DNA of 64,000 nt from Bacteroidetes bacterium GWF2_33_38 (GCA_001769505.1 MEOF01000006.1:1-64000), one strand, 5' to 3'. Positions 18,434-28,076 are shown, counted from the stretch's first letter. Notes: a model not told the origin generated them from the sequence alone. Made by a program: numbers and translations.

Positions 18434-19304
18434 TATAAATTCAGGTTTTTGTTTTGGTGTCGTTTATGCTATTCAAATGGCAGAAAGTGTATTAAGTACA
18501 AACGAGCAACTTTATTGTTTAGGCGATATTGTTCACAATAGCGTAGAAGTGCAACGATTAAAAGATAAAGGATTAGTTACCATTGACCATGCACAATTTA
18601 AAACGCTAAAAAATTGCAAGGTTTTGATTCGAGCTCATGGCGAACCACCGGAAACTTACCGAATTGCGATGGAGAACAACATCGAGCTTATTGACGCATC
18701 TTGTCCAGTTGTTTTAAAACTTCAACAAAACATAAAAAAAGGTTTTGATAAAATATCCATATTCGATGGACAACTTGTAATTTATGGAAAAGAAGGACAC
18801 GCCGAAGTTAATGGATTGGTAGGTCAAACAAGTGGAAAAGCCATCGTAATAAATAGTTTTGCAGATTTAAATAAAATTGATTTTACAAAGTCGGTGAATT
18901 TGTTTTCACAAACAACTCAAAGTCGCGACGGATTTAGAAAAATAAAAGAAGAAATTCAAAAACGATTGCAAGAAGCTCAGCCCAATCATAAAATAATATT
19001 TGAAGCAAACGACACTATTTGTCGACAAGTTTCGGGCAGAGAGCCAAAGTTGAGAGATTTTGCAAAAAATCATGATGTTGTAATATTTGTAAGTGGCAAA
19101 AAAAGCTCAAACGGAAAAATTTTATACAACGTATGTAAAGAAGAAAATTCCAAAACATATTTTGTATCCGAACCCAAAGAACTTGTCATCGAATGGTTTA
19201 AAGGGGTTGAAAGTGTTGGAATATGCGGAGCAACATCAACACCCATGTGGTTAATGAAAGAAATAGCAAAAGAAATTGAAAATATAAATTTGAATATAAC
19301 ATAG
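18417..19304 (+). CDS. ispH: 4-hydroxy-3-methylbut-2-enyl diphosphate reductase
   Basis: 295 residues from ATG 18417, chosen because MKVEIDINSGFCFGV is the standard N-terminus of IspH; an ATG at 18378 would add 13 unrelated residues inside cmk. The three cluster cysteines are in SGFCFGV, DASCPVV and NDTICRQ, and the substrate-binding VHN (VHNSVEVQRL), AHGE and TQS-like motifs are present. IspH is the last enzyme of the methylerythritol phosphate pathway, making IPP and DMAPP with a [4Fe-4S] cluster. It overlaps cmk by 17 bases and is followed by pfkA after 13 bases. Confidence 0.97.
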   Translation: MKVEIDINSGFCFGVVYAIQMAESVLSTNEQLYCLGDIVHNSVEVQRLKDKGLVTIDHAQFKTLKNCKVLIRAHGEPPETYRIAMENNIELIDASCPVVLKLQQNIKKGFDKISIFDGQLVIYGKEGHAEVNGLVGQTSGKAIVINSFADLNKIDFTKSVNLFSQTTQSRDGFRKIKEEIQKRLQEAQPNHKIIFEANDTICRQVSGREPKLRDFAKNHDVVIFVSGKKSSNGKILYNVCKEENSKTYFVSEPKELVIEWFKGVESVGICGATSTPMWLMKEIAKEIENINLNIT

Positions 19305-19317
19305 TAAAATTTTTAGT

Positions 19318-20298
19318 ATGACTAAGATAAAAAGAATAGGTGTTTTTACATCAGGCGGAGATGCTCCAGGAATGAATGCGGCAATCAGAGCCGTTGTTAG
19401 AGCAGGAATGTACCATAATCTTGAAGTTTATGGAATTATGCAAGGTTATGAAGGAATGATTGGTGGAAAAATTAAAGAACTAAAATCAAGCCATGTAAGC
19501 GGAATAATCCAGCACGGCGGAACTATATTAAAATCGGCTCGTAGCCAAGAATTCAGAACCTATGAAGGACGAAAACTTGCTTACGAACAACTTAAGGCAC
19601 ACGGTATTGACGCAGTAGTTGCTATTGGTGGTGATGGAACATTTACGGGAGCAAAAACCTTTTCAGAAGAATTTGACATTCCGTTTGTTGGTATTCCTGG
19701 CACTATTGACAATGACTTGTATGGCACAGATTTCACCATTGGTTACGACACATGCTTGAACACAGTTATGGAAGCTGTTGATAAAATTCGCGATACGGCA
19801 AGTGCCCACGACAGAATGTTTTTCATTGAAGTAATGGGGCGTGATGCCGGATTTATTGCCTTGAATGGAGGATTAGCTTGTGGAGCCGAAGCAGTTTTTA
19901 TTCCCGAAATAGAAAGTCATACCGAAAATTTAAAATCGTATCTTGAAGATGGCTTTAAAAGAAAAAAAAGTAGCAATATTATTTTAGTTGCTGAAGGTGA
20001 CGAAGCAGGAGGAGCCATAGAGATTGCCAAAAAAGTACAAGAAGATATGAGTGATTACGATGTTCGAGTTTCTATTCTTGGTCATATTCAACGCGGAGGC
20101 TCTCCATCAGCATCTGATAGAATTCTAGCAACTCGCTTAGGAGTTGCAGCTGTTGAAGCCTTGTTGGACGATCAAAAAAGCATCATGGTTGGTCTTGTAA
20201 ACAATAAAGTTGTACACGTTCCATTCAGTCGAACCATAAAACATCACAATGCTATTGACTTAGATTTAGTTCGATTGATTGATATTTTAAACGTGTAA
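19318..20298 (+). CDS. pfkA: ATP-dependent 6-phosphofructokinase
   Basis: 326 residues. TSGGDAPGMNAAIRA (11-25) begins the nucleotide site; GGDGT (104-108) and PGTIDND (127-133) have glycine at the positions that are Asp and Lys in pyrophosphate-dependent enzymes, so ATP is the predicted phosphoryl donor. MGRDAGFIA (about 173-181) and HIQRGGSPSASDR (about 256-268) contact the sugar phosphate. It commits glucose to the Embden-Meyerhof pathway in the cytosol. It lies 13 bases after ispH and 9 before priA, in the same plus-strand run. Confidence 0.97.
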   Translation: MTKIKRIGVFTSGGDAPGMNAAIRAVVRAGMYHNLEVYGIMQGYEGMIGGKIKELKSSHVSGIIQHGGTILKSARSQEFRTYEGRKLAYEQLKAHGIDAVVAIGGDGTFTGAKTFSEEFDIPFVGIPGTIDNDLYGTDFTIGYDTCLNTVMEAVDKIRDTASAHDRMFFIEVMGRDAGFIALNGGLACGAEAVFIPEIESHTENLKSYLEDGFKRKKSSNIILVAEGDEAGGAIEIAKKVQEDMSDYDVRVSILGHIQRGGSPSASDRILATRLGVAAVEALLDDQKSIMVGLVNNKVVHVPFSRTIKHHNAIDLDLVRLIDILNV

Positions 20299-20307
20299 AC
20301 GCATACA

Positions 20308-22779
20308 ATGGCAACTCAATTATTTGTAGATTTAATATTGCCGTTGCCTCTTCCAAAATTGTTTACGTACGAAATTCCCGAGTATTTGCACGAAAGTGCA
20401 AAAAAAGGGAAACGTGTAGTAGTTCAGTTTGGAAAAAAGAAACTATATACAGCCGTCATTTTTTGCATTCATAATCATAAACCCGTTGATTACGAAACAA
20501 AAAATATTATTGATATTATTGACCAAGAACCGATTATTTCGGAAAGACAACTCGATTTTTGGCAATGGATTGCAACGTATTACATGTGTTCGTTGGGCGA
20601 TGTTTATAAAGCAGCATTGCCTTCCGGACTTAAACTCGAAAGCGAAACCTTGGTTTATGCAAATCAAAATTTCGATAAGTTTGATTCGTTAAACAGCAAA
20701 GAAGAATTAGTATTCAGAGCATTGGAAGAAAATGTTTCACTAAAAGTAAGTGACCTTAATGCATTATTCGAGAATGCGAGTTCGCTTTCAACGTTAAAAA
20801 GTCTTCAAGATAAAAAAGCTATTTTTTTAGAGGAACAATTAAGAGATAACTACAAACCCAAATTCGAAACTTATATAAGTCTTCATGCCGAAATAAATAA
20901 CGAAGAAACCATTAAAAACGCATTCGATAAACTAAATCGAGCTCCCAAACAGCAAGATATTTTAATGGCATATTTACATTTATCGAAATTTTATAGTTCC
21001 AAGGATATTGTAACCGTTCGTAAAAATGATTTATTGCAAAGCTCGCTATCTGACTCGCAAACCTTAAAATCGTTAATTAAAAAAAATATTTTAACCGAAT
21101 ACGATGTTGAAATAGGGCGAATTGATACTCGAAAAATTCACACACAAGACATAAAGCCCTTAACGGCTCCTCAGCAAGATGCATTTTACAACATCAAAGC
21201 TGCATTTGATATAAAAAACGTCGTTCTACTTCACGGTGTTACCTCAAGTGGAAAAACCGAAATTTACATTCATTTAATTCAAGAAATAATAAGTCAAAAA
21301 AAACAGGTTTTATATTTGTTGCCGGAAATTGCTTTAACAACTCAAATCATTAATCGATTAAAGAATGTTTTTGGAAATAAAGTTGGAGTATATCATTCGA
21401 AATTTAACGATTCGGAGCGAGTGGAAATCTGGAACAACGTGTTGAAAAACGATGAATCATCTTACGATATTATTTTAGGAGTTCGTTCTTCTATATTTTT
21501 ACCATTCAGCAAATTAGGTTTGATAATCGTTGATGAAGAGCACGAGAATACATACAAACAATTCGATCCTTCGCCTCGTTATAATGCCAAAGATTCGGCC
21601 ATTGTATTAGCCTCGTTACACCATGCAAAAGTACTTTTTGGAACAGCAACACCTTCGTTTGAAACATATTTTAATGCAAAATCCGACAAGTTTGCATACG
21701 TAGAATTAGCACAGCGATATCAGAACATAAAAATGCCTGAAATTATAATTTCGGACATAAAAGATGCTCGCAAACGAAAAAAAATGAAATCGCATTTTTC
21801 AGAATTATTGTTGGAGCAAATTGGCGAAACGCTTCAAAATAAAGAACAAGTAATCCTATTTCAAAATCGAAGAGGCTTTTCTCCTTATATTGAATGTGAA
21901 GTTTGCAATTGGATTCCAAAATGTGTGCATTGCGACGTAAATCTAACTTATCACAAATCGACAAACCAAATGGTATGTCATTATTGCGGATATACACATC
22001 AACCATTTAATACGTGCAAAGCATGCGGAAGCACATCCTTATCGACTCGTGGCTTTGGGACCGAAAAAATTGAAGATGAAATAGCAATATTTTTCCCAGA
22101 GGCAAAGGTCGCCCGCATGGATTTAGATTCTACTCGTTCACGAAAATCGTACGAAAAAATTATATCAGAATTTGAAACAAAGCAAGTCGATATTTTAATT
22201 GGGACTCAAATGGTAACCAAAGGTTTAGACTTCGATAATGTTAGCTTAGTCGGAGTTTTAAATGCTGATAATATGCTCAATTTTCCCGATTTCAGAGCTT
22301 TTGAACGCAGTTTTCAGCTTATGGTTCAAGTTAGTGGACGAGCAGGTAGAAAAAATAAAGAAGGAAAAGTTATTATTCAAACTTCAGATCCCTCACATTT
22401 GGTTATCAAAGATATTATCTCCAATGACTATAACCATCTTTTTATCAATCAATTAAAAGAAAGAAAGCAGTTTAATTATCCGCCTTATTTTAAATTAATA
22501 AATTTAACTATTAAGCATAAAGATATAAAAATATTGAATCTAGCATCAAAAAGTTTAGCCAGCGAATTAAAATCTAAGCTTAAAAAAAATGTGTTGGGTC
22601 CTTTTGAGCCAATAATTAACCGAATTCAAAATTACTACTTGAAAAATATTTTAATAAAGCTCCCGAAAGACGTTTACTTACAAAATAATAAGGATTTAAT
22701 ATTTGAGCAAATCATAAAAATAAAGTCACACAACAACTTTAAAAATATTGATGTAAATATTGATGTCGATCCGATGTAA
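20308..22779 (+). CDS. priA: Primosomal protein N' (replication restart helicase PriA)
   Basis: 823 residues. The N-terminal DNA-binding domain is followed by a superfamily 2 helicase with Walker A GVTSSGKT (310-317) and DEEH (409-412). Eight cysteines in two CxxC pairs each (CEVC, CVHC, CHYC, CKAC; about 533-575) form the zinc-binding insert. The helicase C domain includes GTQMVTKGLDFDNV and QVSGRAGRKNKEG. PriA recognises stalled forks and reloads the replisome. Last gene of the cmk-ispH-pfkA-priA run; two hairpins lie downstream. Confidence 0.97.
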   Translation: MATQLFVDLILPLPLPKLFTYEIPEYLHESAKKGKRVVVQFGKKKLYTAVIFCIHNHKPVDYETKNIIDIIDQEPIISERQLDFWQWIATYYMCSLGDVYKAALPSGLKLESETLVYANQNFDKFDSLNSKEELVFRALEENVSLKVSDLNALFENASSLSTLKSLQDKKAIFLEEQLRDNYKPKFETYISLHAEINNEETIKNAFDKLNRAPKQQDILMAYLHLSKFYSSKDIVTVRKNDLLQSSLSDSQTLKSLIKKNILTEYDVEIGRIDTRKIHTQDIKPLTAPQQDAFYNIKAAFDIKNVVLLHGVTSSGKTEIYIHLIQEIISQKKQVLYLLPEIALTTQIINRLKNVFGNKVGVYHSKFNDSERVEIWNNVLKNDESSYDIILGVRSSIFLPFSKLGLIIVDEEHENTYKQFDPSPRYNAKDSAIVLASLHHAKVLFGTATPSFETYFNAKSDKFAYVELAQRYQNIKMPEIIISDIKDARKRKKMKSHFSELLLEQIGETLQNKEQVILFQNRRGFSPYIECEVCNWIPKCVHCDVNLTYHKSTNQMVCHYCGYTHQPFNTCKACGSTSLSTRGFGTEKIEDEIAIFFPEAKVARMDLDSTRSRKSYEKIISEFETKQVDILIGTQMVTKGLDFDNVSLVGVLNADNMLNFPDFRAFERSFQLMVQVSGRAGRKNKEGKVIIQTSDPSHLVIKDIISNDYNHLFINQLKERKQFNYPPYFKLINLTIKHKDIKILNLASKSLASELKSKLKKNVLGPFEPIINRIQNYYLKNILIKLPKDVYLQNNKDLIFEQIIKIKSHNNFKNIDVNIDVDPM

Positions 22780-22826
22780 GTAATATCAATTACGATTCAA
22801 TGTGACCGAAACAATTTAAAAATAAG

Positions 22827-22846
22827 ATACCCGCTTTTGCGGGTAT
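22827..22846. terminator. Hairpin in the convergent gap after priA
   Basis: ATACCCGC and GCGGGTAT form an 8-bp stem with a TTTT loop. On the minus strand it is followed by a T-rich tract, on the plus strand by TTTTTT about 10 bases later, so it may stop transcription from both sides. Confidence 0.6.
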
Positions 22847-22866
22847 GTGGTAATTTTTTGAGGTAC

Positions 22867-22886
22867 ATTCCCTTGAAAAAGGGAAT
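22867..22886. terminator. Second hairpin in the convergent gap after priA
   Basis: ATTCCCTT and AAGGGAAT form an 8-bp stem with a GAAA loop, 20 bases beyond the first hairpin. T-runs are weak, so the terminator role is tentative. Confidence 0.4.
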
Positions 22887-23060
22887 CTAAAAAATCACAT
22901 ATGTGTCATATGAAAATAGAATTGGTATAATTTACAGGCAAATAATCAACATATACTCAACTCAACAAAAAATCCAAAAATTCCAGTATTCGTTAATTTG
23001 TTAATGATTAAATATTACCAAAATATTAACCGAAATTTATTTTTTAGGGGATTTAAAAAA

Positions 23061-24785
23061 CTACAGTTTTTTTGTAAAGTTTATAAACTTCAATATTTCA
23101 GAAACGGCGGTATGTAAATCATATTTATTGATATCAATTATTAGAGGACTTACCATTGACCAATGTGTGATAACTTTCTCAATTAAATTTTCACGAACAA
23201 TGATAATAATGGGTTTATTTGTATTGAGCAAAATATCAGTCAGACTTGATGCCCAACCCTGATTATTTAGTTCAAAAAAACCGATTTCATCAATCACAAT
23301 TACCTCTGAATCAGAAATATTTTCTGTTGCCAAGATTTTTTTTCCAAATTCGAGACCTTCGTTGCGAAAGTAGTACTTCCCTACATTTATCATGCTTTCA
23401 TCGCCTGATGTCCTTGACAAAACGATGTTTTCGTTCGTTTTTAAATCAACTAAATTATAGCCAATACGAATGCTATTTTCATGAATTGCAGGACAAAGAA
23501 TACCTCCAACTTTAATTTTACGCTGATTTAAATCGCTGATAATTTGAGTTAAAAAACTGGTTTTTCCTTGCCCAATTCCTCCGGTAATAATGATTGCTTT
23601 CTGATTAGAAGCGTTTTTCATTTTTATCTCATCTAAGCGAAATTCAGCCTGCGAAATAACTTGATGAATTATCGAGACCGGATTTTTAACAATTGTTTTA
23701 AAATCGGGAATATTTGCTATCATTGATGGTAAACTTTCAAAAGAAAGTTCAAGAGCCAAAGGTAATTGCTTAAAATATGTTTTAAGAAAAAACTGTTGAA
23801 TCTTTGGATTGTATAGTTCGGTACCCAGAATTGAAAATCCAACGATAATGATTACAGCTCTAAAATTCATCTGAATACCAATCATTAATCCGTATTCGAG
23901 AGTATTGGATTGAATTTTAGCAAAAACAAAAGCGGTAATCATAGTTAATAAAACAAAAAATATCCAAAACTTAGGTTTTGAAAGTTTTCGTAATGCTCGT
24001 TTGTATCGAAATGCCCAAAGACCAACAATCCCAATGATTGATAAACTCCATACGAGAACTGACGTAAAATTTAAAAGTACTAATGCAATTATAATTAGCC
24101 CGATATTAACAAAAAGCCAAGTGATGGAATAATTAAAATCAATCTTCGATTTTTGTTGATGTTGAGATACGTTGCTGCTAAAATTTTGTGGCTGGTATGC
24201 TTTGGGTTCTTTTAAAATCTTTCGACCAACTCTAATACCTATAATTGCCGAAATAATTCCTAATATTGCATATGCGACTAATAAAACAATAATAGGAAAC
24301 CAAACGATATCGAACTGAATATTGATTTGCTTTTGTGCAAGTTTTAGTAAACTCGTATAAATTTCTACGATGTTCGAACCGTAAAAAATAATTAGATTTA
24401 TAATCTTTTGAGCTAAATTCCACGACATTGCCAGCATAGCTCCTATTATAAAACCAAACCATGTTTTTCCGAACAATCTAAGCGAAAGTTCCAATAAAAC
24501 GGCTTCGCTAAAAATGGCAATCATGGGTCCAAAAATTACTGCACTTGGCGACATGGTTTTCATTATGGCACAAATCAATCCGGCTCTCCAAATCAAGCCT
24601 TTCTCTGTCCAAATATAACTAATTGAAATTAAGATAATGATTCCGATTCCGGTTAAAATATTTCCGCTGAATGGGATTTTTAAATTATGTAAAAAGCTAC
24701 CTAGTACAATTTCTGATGCAGCCCAAATTGTTCCCATAATGGATGCTTTTATCCATTTTTCGCTTAATTGCTTGTGGTTATTCAC
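23061..24785 (-). CDS. Membrane protein fused to a THEP1-like NTPase (ECF-transporter-like)
   Basis: 574 residues. About 1-190 is a hydrophobic domain of five to six helices resembling an ECF transporter substrate-binding (S) component. After a polar linker (about 190-215) a second membrane domain follows (about 215-385), with a loop ending LALELSFESLPSMIANIP that recalls the coupling helices of EcfT/CbiQ. About 395-574 is a nucleotide-binding domain with Walker A GGIGQGKT, Walker B IVIDEIGFFEL and overall features of the THEP1 nucleoside-triphosphatase family (NTPase_1). The fusion suggests an importer energised by THEP1 rather than an ABC ATPase. Substrate unknown. The S- and T-like assignments are inference; THEP1 is well supported. 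Confidence 0.75.
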   Translation of the reverse strand: MNNHKQLSEKWIKASIMGTIWAASEIVLGSFLHNLKIPFSGNILTGIGIIILISISYIWTEKGLIWRAGLICAIMKTMSPSAVIFGPMIAIFSEAVLLELSLRLFGKTWFGFIIGAMLAMSWNLAQKIINLIIFYGSNIVEIYTSLLKLAQKQINIQFDIVWFPIIVLLVAYAILGIISAIIGIRVGRKILKEPKAYQPQNFSSNVSQHQQKSKIDFNYSITWLFVNIGLIIIALVLLNFTSVLVWSLSIIGIVGLWAFRYKRALRKLSKPKFWIFFVLLTMITAFVFAKIQSNTLEYGLMIGIQMNFRAVIIIVGFSILGTELYNPKIQQFFLKTYFKQLPLALELSFESLPSMIANIPDFKTIVKNPVSIIHQVISQAEFRLDEIKMKNASNQKAIIITGGIGQGKTSFLTQIISDLNQRKIKVGGILCPAIHENSIRIGYNLVDLKTNENIVLSRTSGDESMINVGKYYFRNEGLEFGKKILATENISDSEVIVIDEIGFFELNNQGWASSLTDILLNTNKPIIIIVRENLIEKVITHWSMVSPLIIDINKYDLHTAVSEILKFINFTKKL

Positions 24786-24838
24786 TTAAACTTTATTCCT
24801 CGTGTGTTAGTGATATTGCTTATATTCGTAAACGAAGT

Positions 24839-24871
24839 CAAAAATACCAAAAATAATTGACTGTTTTGCAA
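24839..24871 (-). promoter_or_regulatory. Candidate promoter of the THEP1-fusion gene
   Basis: On the minus strand TTGC (24868-24871) and TATTTTTG (24839-24846) are separated by 21 bases, matching the Bacteroidota promoter form. A perfect 12-bp palindrome TACATATATGTA (24874-24885) lies just upstream of the -33 and could be an operator. No riboswitch motif that I know was recognised in this 235-base gap. Confidence 0.5.
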
Positions 24872-25020
24872 CCTACATATATGTACAATAAATTTATATC
24901 ATTATGTGTAGCCGATGCTATAATACGAAGCAAATGTTTCGTCAAACTACTTTAAGTGTTGAGTTAAGCTACGGTCAACGAGGAATTCCCAATAAATTAC
25001 AAACGAACAAATAACCTCAA

Positions 25021-27798
25021 TTAGAATTTTATCATTTTAAATGAATATTTAGCTTCTTTTTCATTAAGCAAATGGATGAAATAAGTCCCACTTACAAGAG
25101 ATTTTACATTTACCATCTTTTGATTAGAAGTTAACTTTTGATTAATAATCAATGTTCCTTTTATATCGTAAACTCTAATTTGATTAAATTCATCATTCGC
25201 TCCTTCAATAATAATGAAGTCGTTAGTAGGATTTGGGAAAACACGAATATCTAGCAATTCATTATCGGGAATTCCACTTATATAGGTTTCTGTTACGGTA
25301 ATTATTTGATCACTAACAATTATAGTATCAAGTGCTGTAATTGTTGCTGTATCTGTTCGGACAGCACTATTAAAATCGAAATAAATATCTGCGAAATTGT
25401 CTATTGAAGTATTAGGAATTATTCCATCAATTGGAGAAATTCGAAATGATACAAATCCATGACTTTCAGGTTCGTTTAATGTGCTGTCTGGTAAATTTAT
25501 ATTGTTAAATGTAAACGAAAGCACTTTTAGATTTGTGCCATTAACATTATACTCGTAACTATGTGATGCTCCTATAATGTGTAACGTAGATATATCATGT
25601 TGTTCTGATAATGTATCAACGACTATAATATTATAAGCGACATCGCTTCCCGTATTTTGAAAGCGGATTGTATAATTTAATGCTCCATCTTCTGAAACAT
25701 AGTTATTTTCCGTAATCCCAACTGGAGTAACTTTTTTGTCGTTTGGGTCATATGAATCTCTGATTTCAAGGCAAACTTCCGAAACATCAAAATCTAAATC
25801 GTCGTTAGCAACCTGAGTCCAATAACCTAAAGCTGCTTCAGCAGAAGTTTCAGAGCCGCAACCTTCGATTGTTGCTCTAGGGTGGCTATTTCCGGGGTGT
25901 AATGGATGCTGGTCAGCTTCGAGACGAATTGTACTACCATCGGCAGGAACATCAATTTGCAAACTTTCACCAGATTCTAACTGAAAGCTACCGGTGTAAA
26001 CCAATTCGTTGTTGTAATATATACGATATTCGTGAGTTGTTTCCATGTCTCCATCACCTGCATTGGTAATGGTAAAACGAGCGATGGTATCACCCATACA
26101 TTCAACATCATCAGAAACTACAATACTACTTCTATCCCAATTAGTAGTATCGACGGTTTCAGCACAATATGATTTTGGAGTAATCCTTGCTTTTATACAT
26201 TGTGTATAACCCCTAATCTCTTCATTTCCACAAATTACCGAATCAATAATATGAATCGAGCCTTGGCTAAAAGCATCAACAGTATCAAGATTGAACAAAT
26301 AAATATTTTCGGCAGCATCGAAAACCGAGTATTCTTTACTTGCATAAACTAATTGAACGTAATCAGGATAATCAACATATATTTTTGCATTTACGGCTTC
26401 CATTGTGCCTTCGTTTCGATACGAAATATCGGTAGTATTTCTAAAACAGCGACGCATACGAGCCTTTGAAATATCAACCGAAAGCAAAGCACATTGTTTT
26501 ACATCCAACCCAAAATTGATGCTGTCGTGAACAAAACCATCAACTCCTGAATTTAAACTATAACCATTTTCAGGGCAAGAACTGTTTAATGTATTCAAAT
26601 GTGTAAAAGCAACAGCATTTACCTGATACGAAGAATTTGAATCAACATACATTTTGTAGTTTCCATCATCATCAGTTGAAGTATAATAATCTTTATCGCC
26701 ATCTGCTCGAACAATTATATTACGCATTCCTATTTCTTCAGTTTCTTTTGTGCAATTTATATTTTCATCGACAAAAGCAGTTCCCGAAATAATATTATTA
26801 CCACATGGTTCATTTACATATTGAACCCATTCATCTTTTTTAAAATTAATTGTTGTCCAATTCGTATAAGAATACCAAGGGTCATCAACTATAACACAGT
26901 TTAAATTTGGATTCCCATAGGATTGAAGAATATCCATATTTAGATTATTTCCATTTCTAACATTTAAAAAATTCAATTGATTATTAGCACAATATAACCT
27001 AAATAGGGAAGTTTGATTACTTAAATCAAGGTAAGTTAAATTGTTACTTGGACAATATAAGATTGACAATAAATTGTTTGAAAGATCTAATGTTGTTAAC
27101 TGATTGCTCTCACAAAAAAGAACAAGTAAGTTTAAATTATGAGAAACATCTATATTTGATAAATTATTGTAACCGCATCCAATAGATTCAAGTAAAACAT
27201 TTTGAGAAATATCTATCTGGCTTATATTATTTAAAGAAAAATTGAGGTATTCAAGCAAAGTATTATTTGTTAAATCTAATGATGTTAAGTCATTTTCATG
27301 ACACCAAAAATTAATAAGTAAAGTATTATTTGAGACGTTAATTTCAGTAAGATTATTATTCCTACAATTTACTGTTTCCAAATTTACATTATTAGAAATA
27401 TCAATGCTATTTAATAAATTATAACCACAACTTAAGTTAGTAAGACCAGTATTACTTGACACATTAACGCTATCAAGCAAATTATTTTCACAGTCTAAAT
27501 ATTCTAAAAACAAATTATTTGAAACATCAAGACTGGTTAGAGAATTTTTAGAACAAATTAAATTTTTTAAAGAAATAAAATCCTCAATTCCTGATAAATT
27601 ACTAATGTTTTTATTTGAAACATCTAAGTAAGTTGTTGTATTAATATTGTTAGTACTTACAACTCCATCGGGCGTTCCTGTATCATAACCTAAATCAATC
27701 AATGCTTGTTCAAAATTAGCATCTAGTATGGCTGTGGTTTGTGCAAATACAATGCTTGAAAATAAAAATAAAGCAATTAGAGTTAGTGTCGTTTTCAT
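25021..27798 (-). CDS. T9SS-exported leucine-rich repeat protein with DUF7619-like domain
   Basis: 925 residues. Signal peptide 1-19 (ending VFAQ). From about 60 to 310 lie about 11 repeats of 21 residues of the form LxxLxCxxNxLxxLDVSNN, the cysteine-containing LRR type of internalin J/BspA-like proteins. A SdrD-B-like fold follows (about 330-400, ISGTAFVDENINC). A conserved domain of DUF7619 type comes next (about 690-820, starting DPNDKKVTP). The last 75 residues from VFPNPTNDF are a type A T9SS sorting domain. Likely a surface adhesin or matrix-binding protein; ligand unknown. Monocistronic. Confidence 0.87.
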   Translation of the reverse strand: MKTTLTLIALFLFSSIVFAQTTAILDANFEQALIDLGYDTGTPDGVVSTNNINTTTYLDVSNKNISNLSGIEDFISLKNLICSKNSLTSLDVSNNLFLEYLDCENNLLDSVNVSSNTGLTNLSCGYNLLNSIDISNNVNLETVNCRNNNLTEINVSNNTLLINFWCHENDLTSLDLTNNTLLEYLNFSLNNISQIDISQNVLLESIGCGYNNLSNIDVSHNLNLLVLFCESNQLTTLDLSNNLLSILYCPSNNLTYLDLSNQTSLFRLYCANNQLNFLNVRNGNNLNMDILQSYGNPNLNCVIVDDPWYSYTNWTTINFKKDEWVQYVNEPCGNNIISGTAFVDENINCTKETEEIGMRNIIVRADGDKDYYTSTDDDGNYKMYVDSNSSYQVNAVAFTHLNTLNSSCPENGYSLNSGVDGFVHDSINFGLDVKQCALLSVDISKARMRRCFRNTTDISYRNEGTMEAVNAKIYVDYPDYVQLVYASKEYSVFDAAENIYLFNLDTVDAFSQGSIHIIDSVICGNEEIRGYTQCIKARITPKSYCAETVDTTNWDRSSIVVSDDVECMGDTIARFTITNAGDGDMETTHEYRIYYNNELVYTGSFQLESGESLQIDVPADGSTIRLEADQHPLHPGNSHPRATIEGCGSETSAEAALGYWTQVANDDLDFDVSEVCLEIRDSYDPNDKKVTPVGITENNYVSEDGALNYTIRFQNTGSDVAYNIIVVDTLSEQHDISTLHIIGASHSYEYNVNGTNLKVLSFTFNNINLPDSTLNEPESHGFVSFRISPIDGIIPNTSIDNFADIYFDFNSAVRTDTATITALDTIIVSDQIITVTETYISGIPDNELLDIRVFPNPTNDFIIIEGANDEFNQIRVYDIKGTLIINQKLTSNQKMVNVKSLVSGTYFIHLLNEKEAKYSFKMIKF

Positions 27799-27950
27799 GG
27801 TTGTTAGATTTTATTATAGCAAGTTACAATTGTTTTTTAATAAATCAAAATAAGCTATACAAATATTTCAAATACTCAAAAAAAACGATTCAAAATGGTT
27901 GGTGTTTTTTTAAAGTTCATATTTGATTGTTGGTGATAATATTTCACCCC

Positions 27951-27986
27951 GTCCTGCGGACACCGCTCAAGATGGGAATTTTGAGC
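27951..27986. repeat. Pair of small inverted repeats
   Basis: GTCC-TGC-GGAC (27951-27961) and GCTCAA/TTGAGC (27965-27986) are two adjacent hairpins in the 278-base gap between the LRR gene and the cyclase gene. The sequence around CACCCCGTCCTGCGGACACC resembles an intergenic repeat fragment seen in Bacteroidota, but that is from memory only. Confidence 0.4.
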
Positions 27987-28042
27987 AGAAATATTTTCAT
28001 AATTTTCCGACCTAGTTGGAGTTCTTTCCATTGAGTAAAATA

Positions 28043-28068
28043 TTTTGTTGGAAAGGATTCCAACAAAA
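28043..28068 (-). terminator. Terminator hairpin of the kinase-cyclase operon
   Basis: TTTTGTTGGAA (28043-28053) pairs exactly with TTCCAACAAAA (28058-28068), an 11-bp stem and 4-base loop, 8 bases past the cyclase stop codon. A U-rich tract (TATTTTAC) follows on the minus strand. A competing longer pairing exists (28015-28029 with 28050-28064). Confidence 0.65.
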
Positions 28069-28076
28069 CCAAAAAA

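Noticed and set aside
24886-25020. Small open frame (24 residues) or riboswitch in the gap upstream of the THEP1 gene
   Set aside because: No ribosome-site context, no similarity and no conserved aptamer motif recognised.
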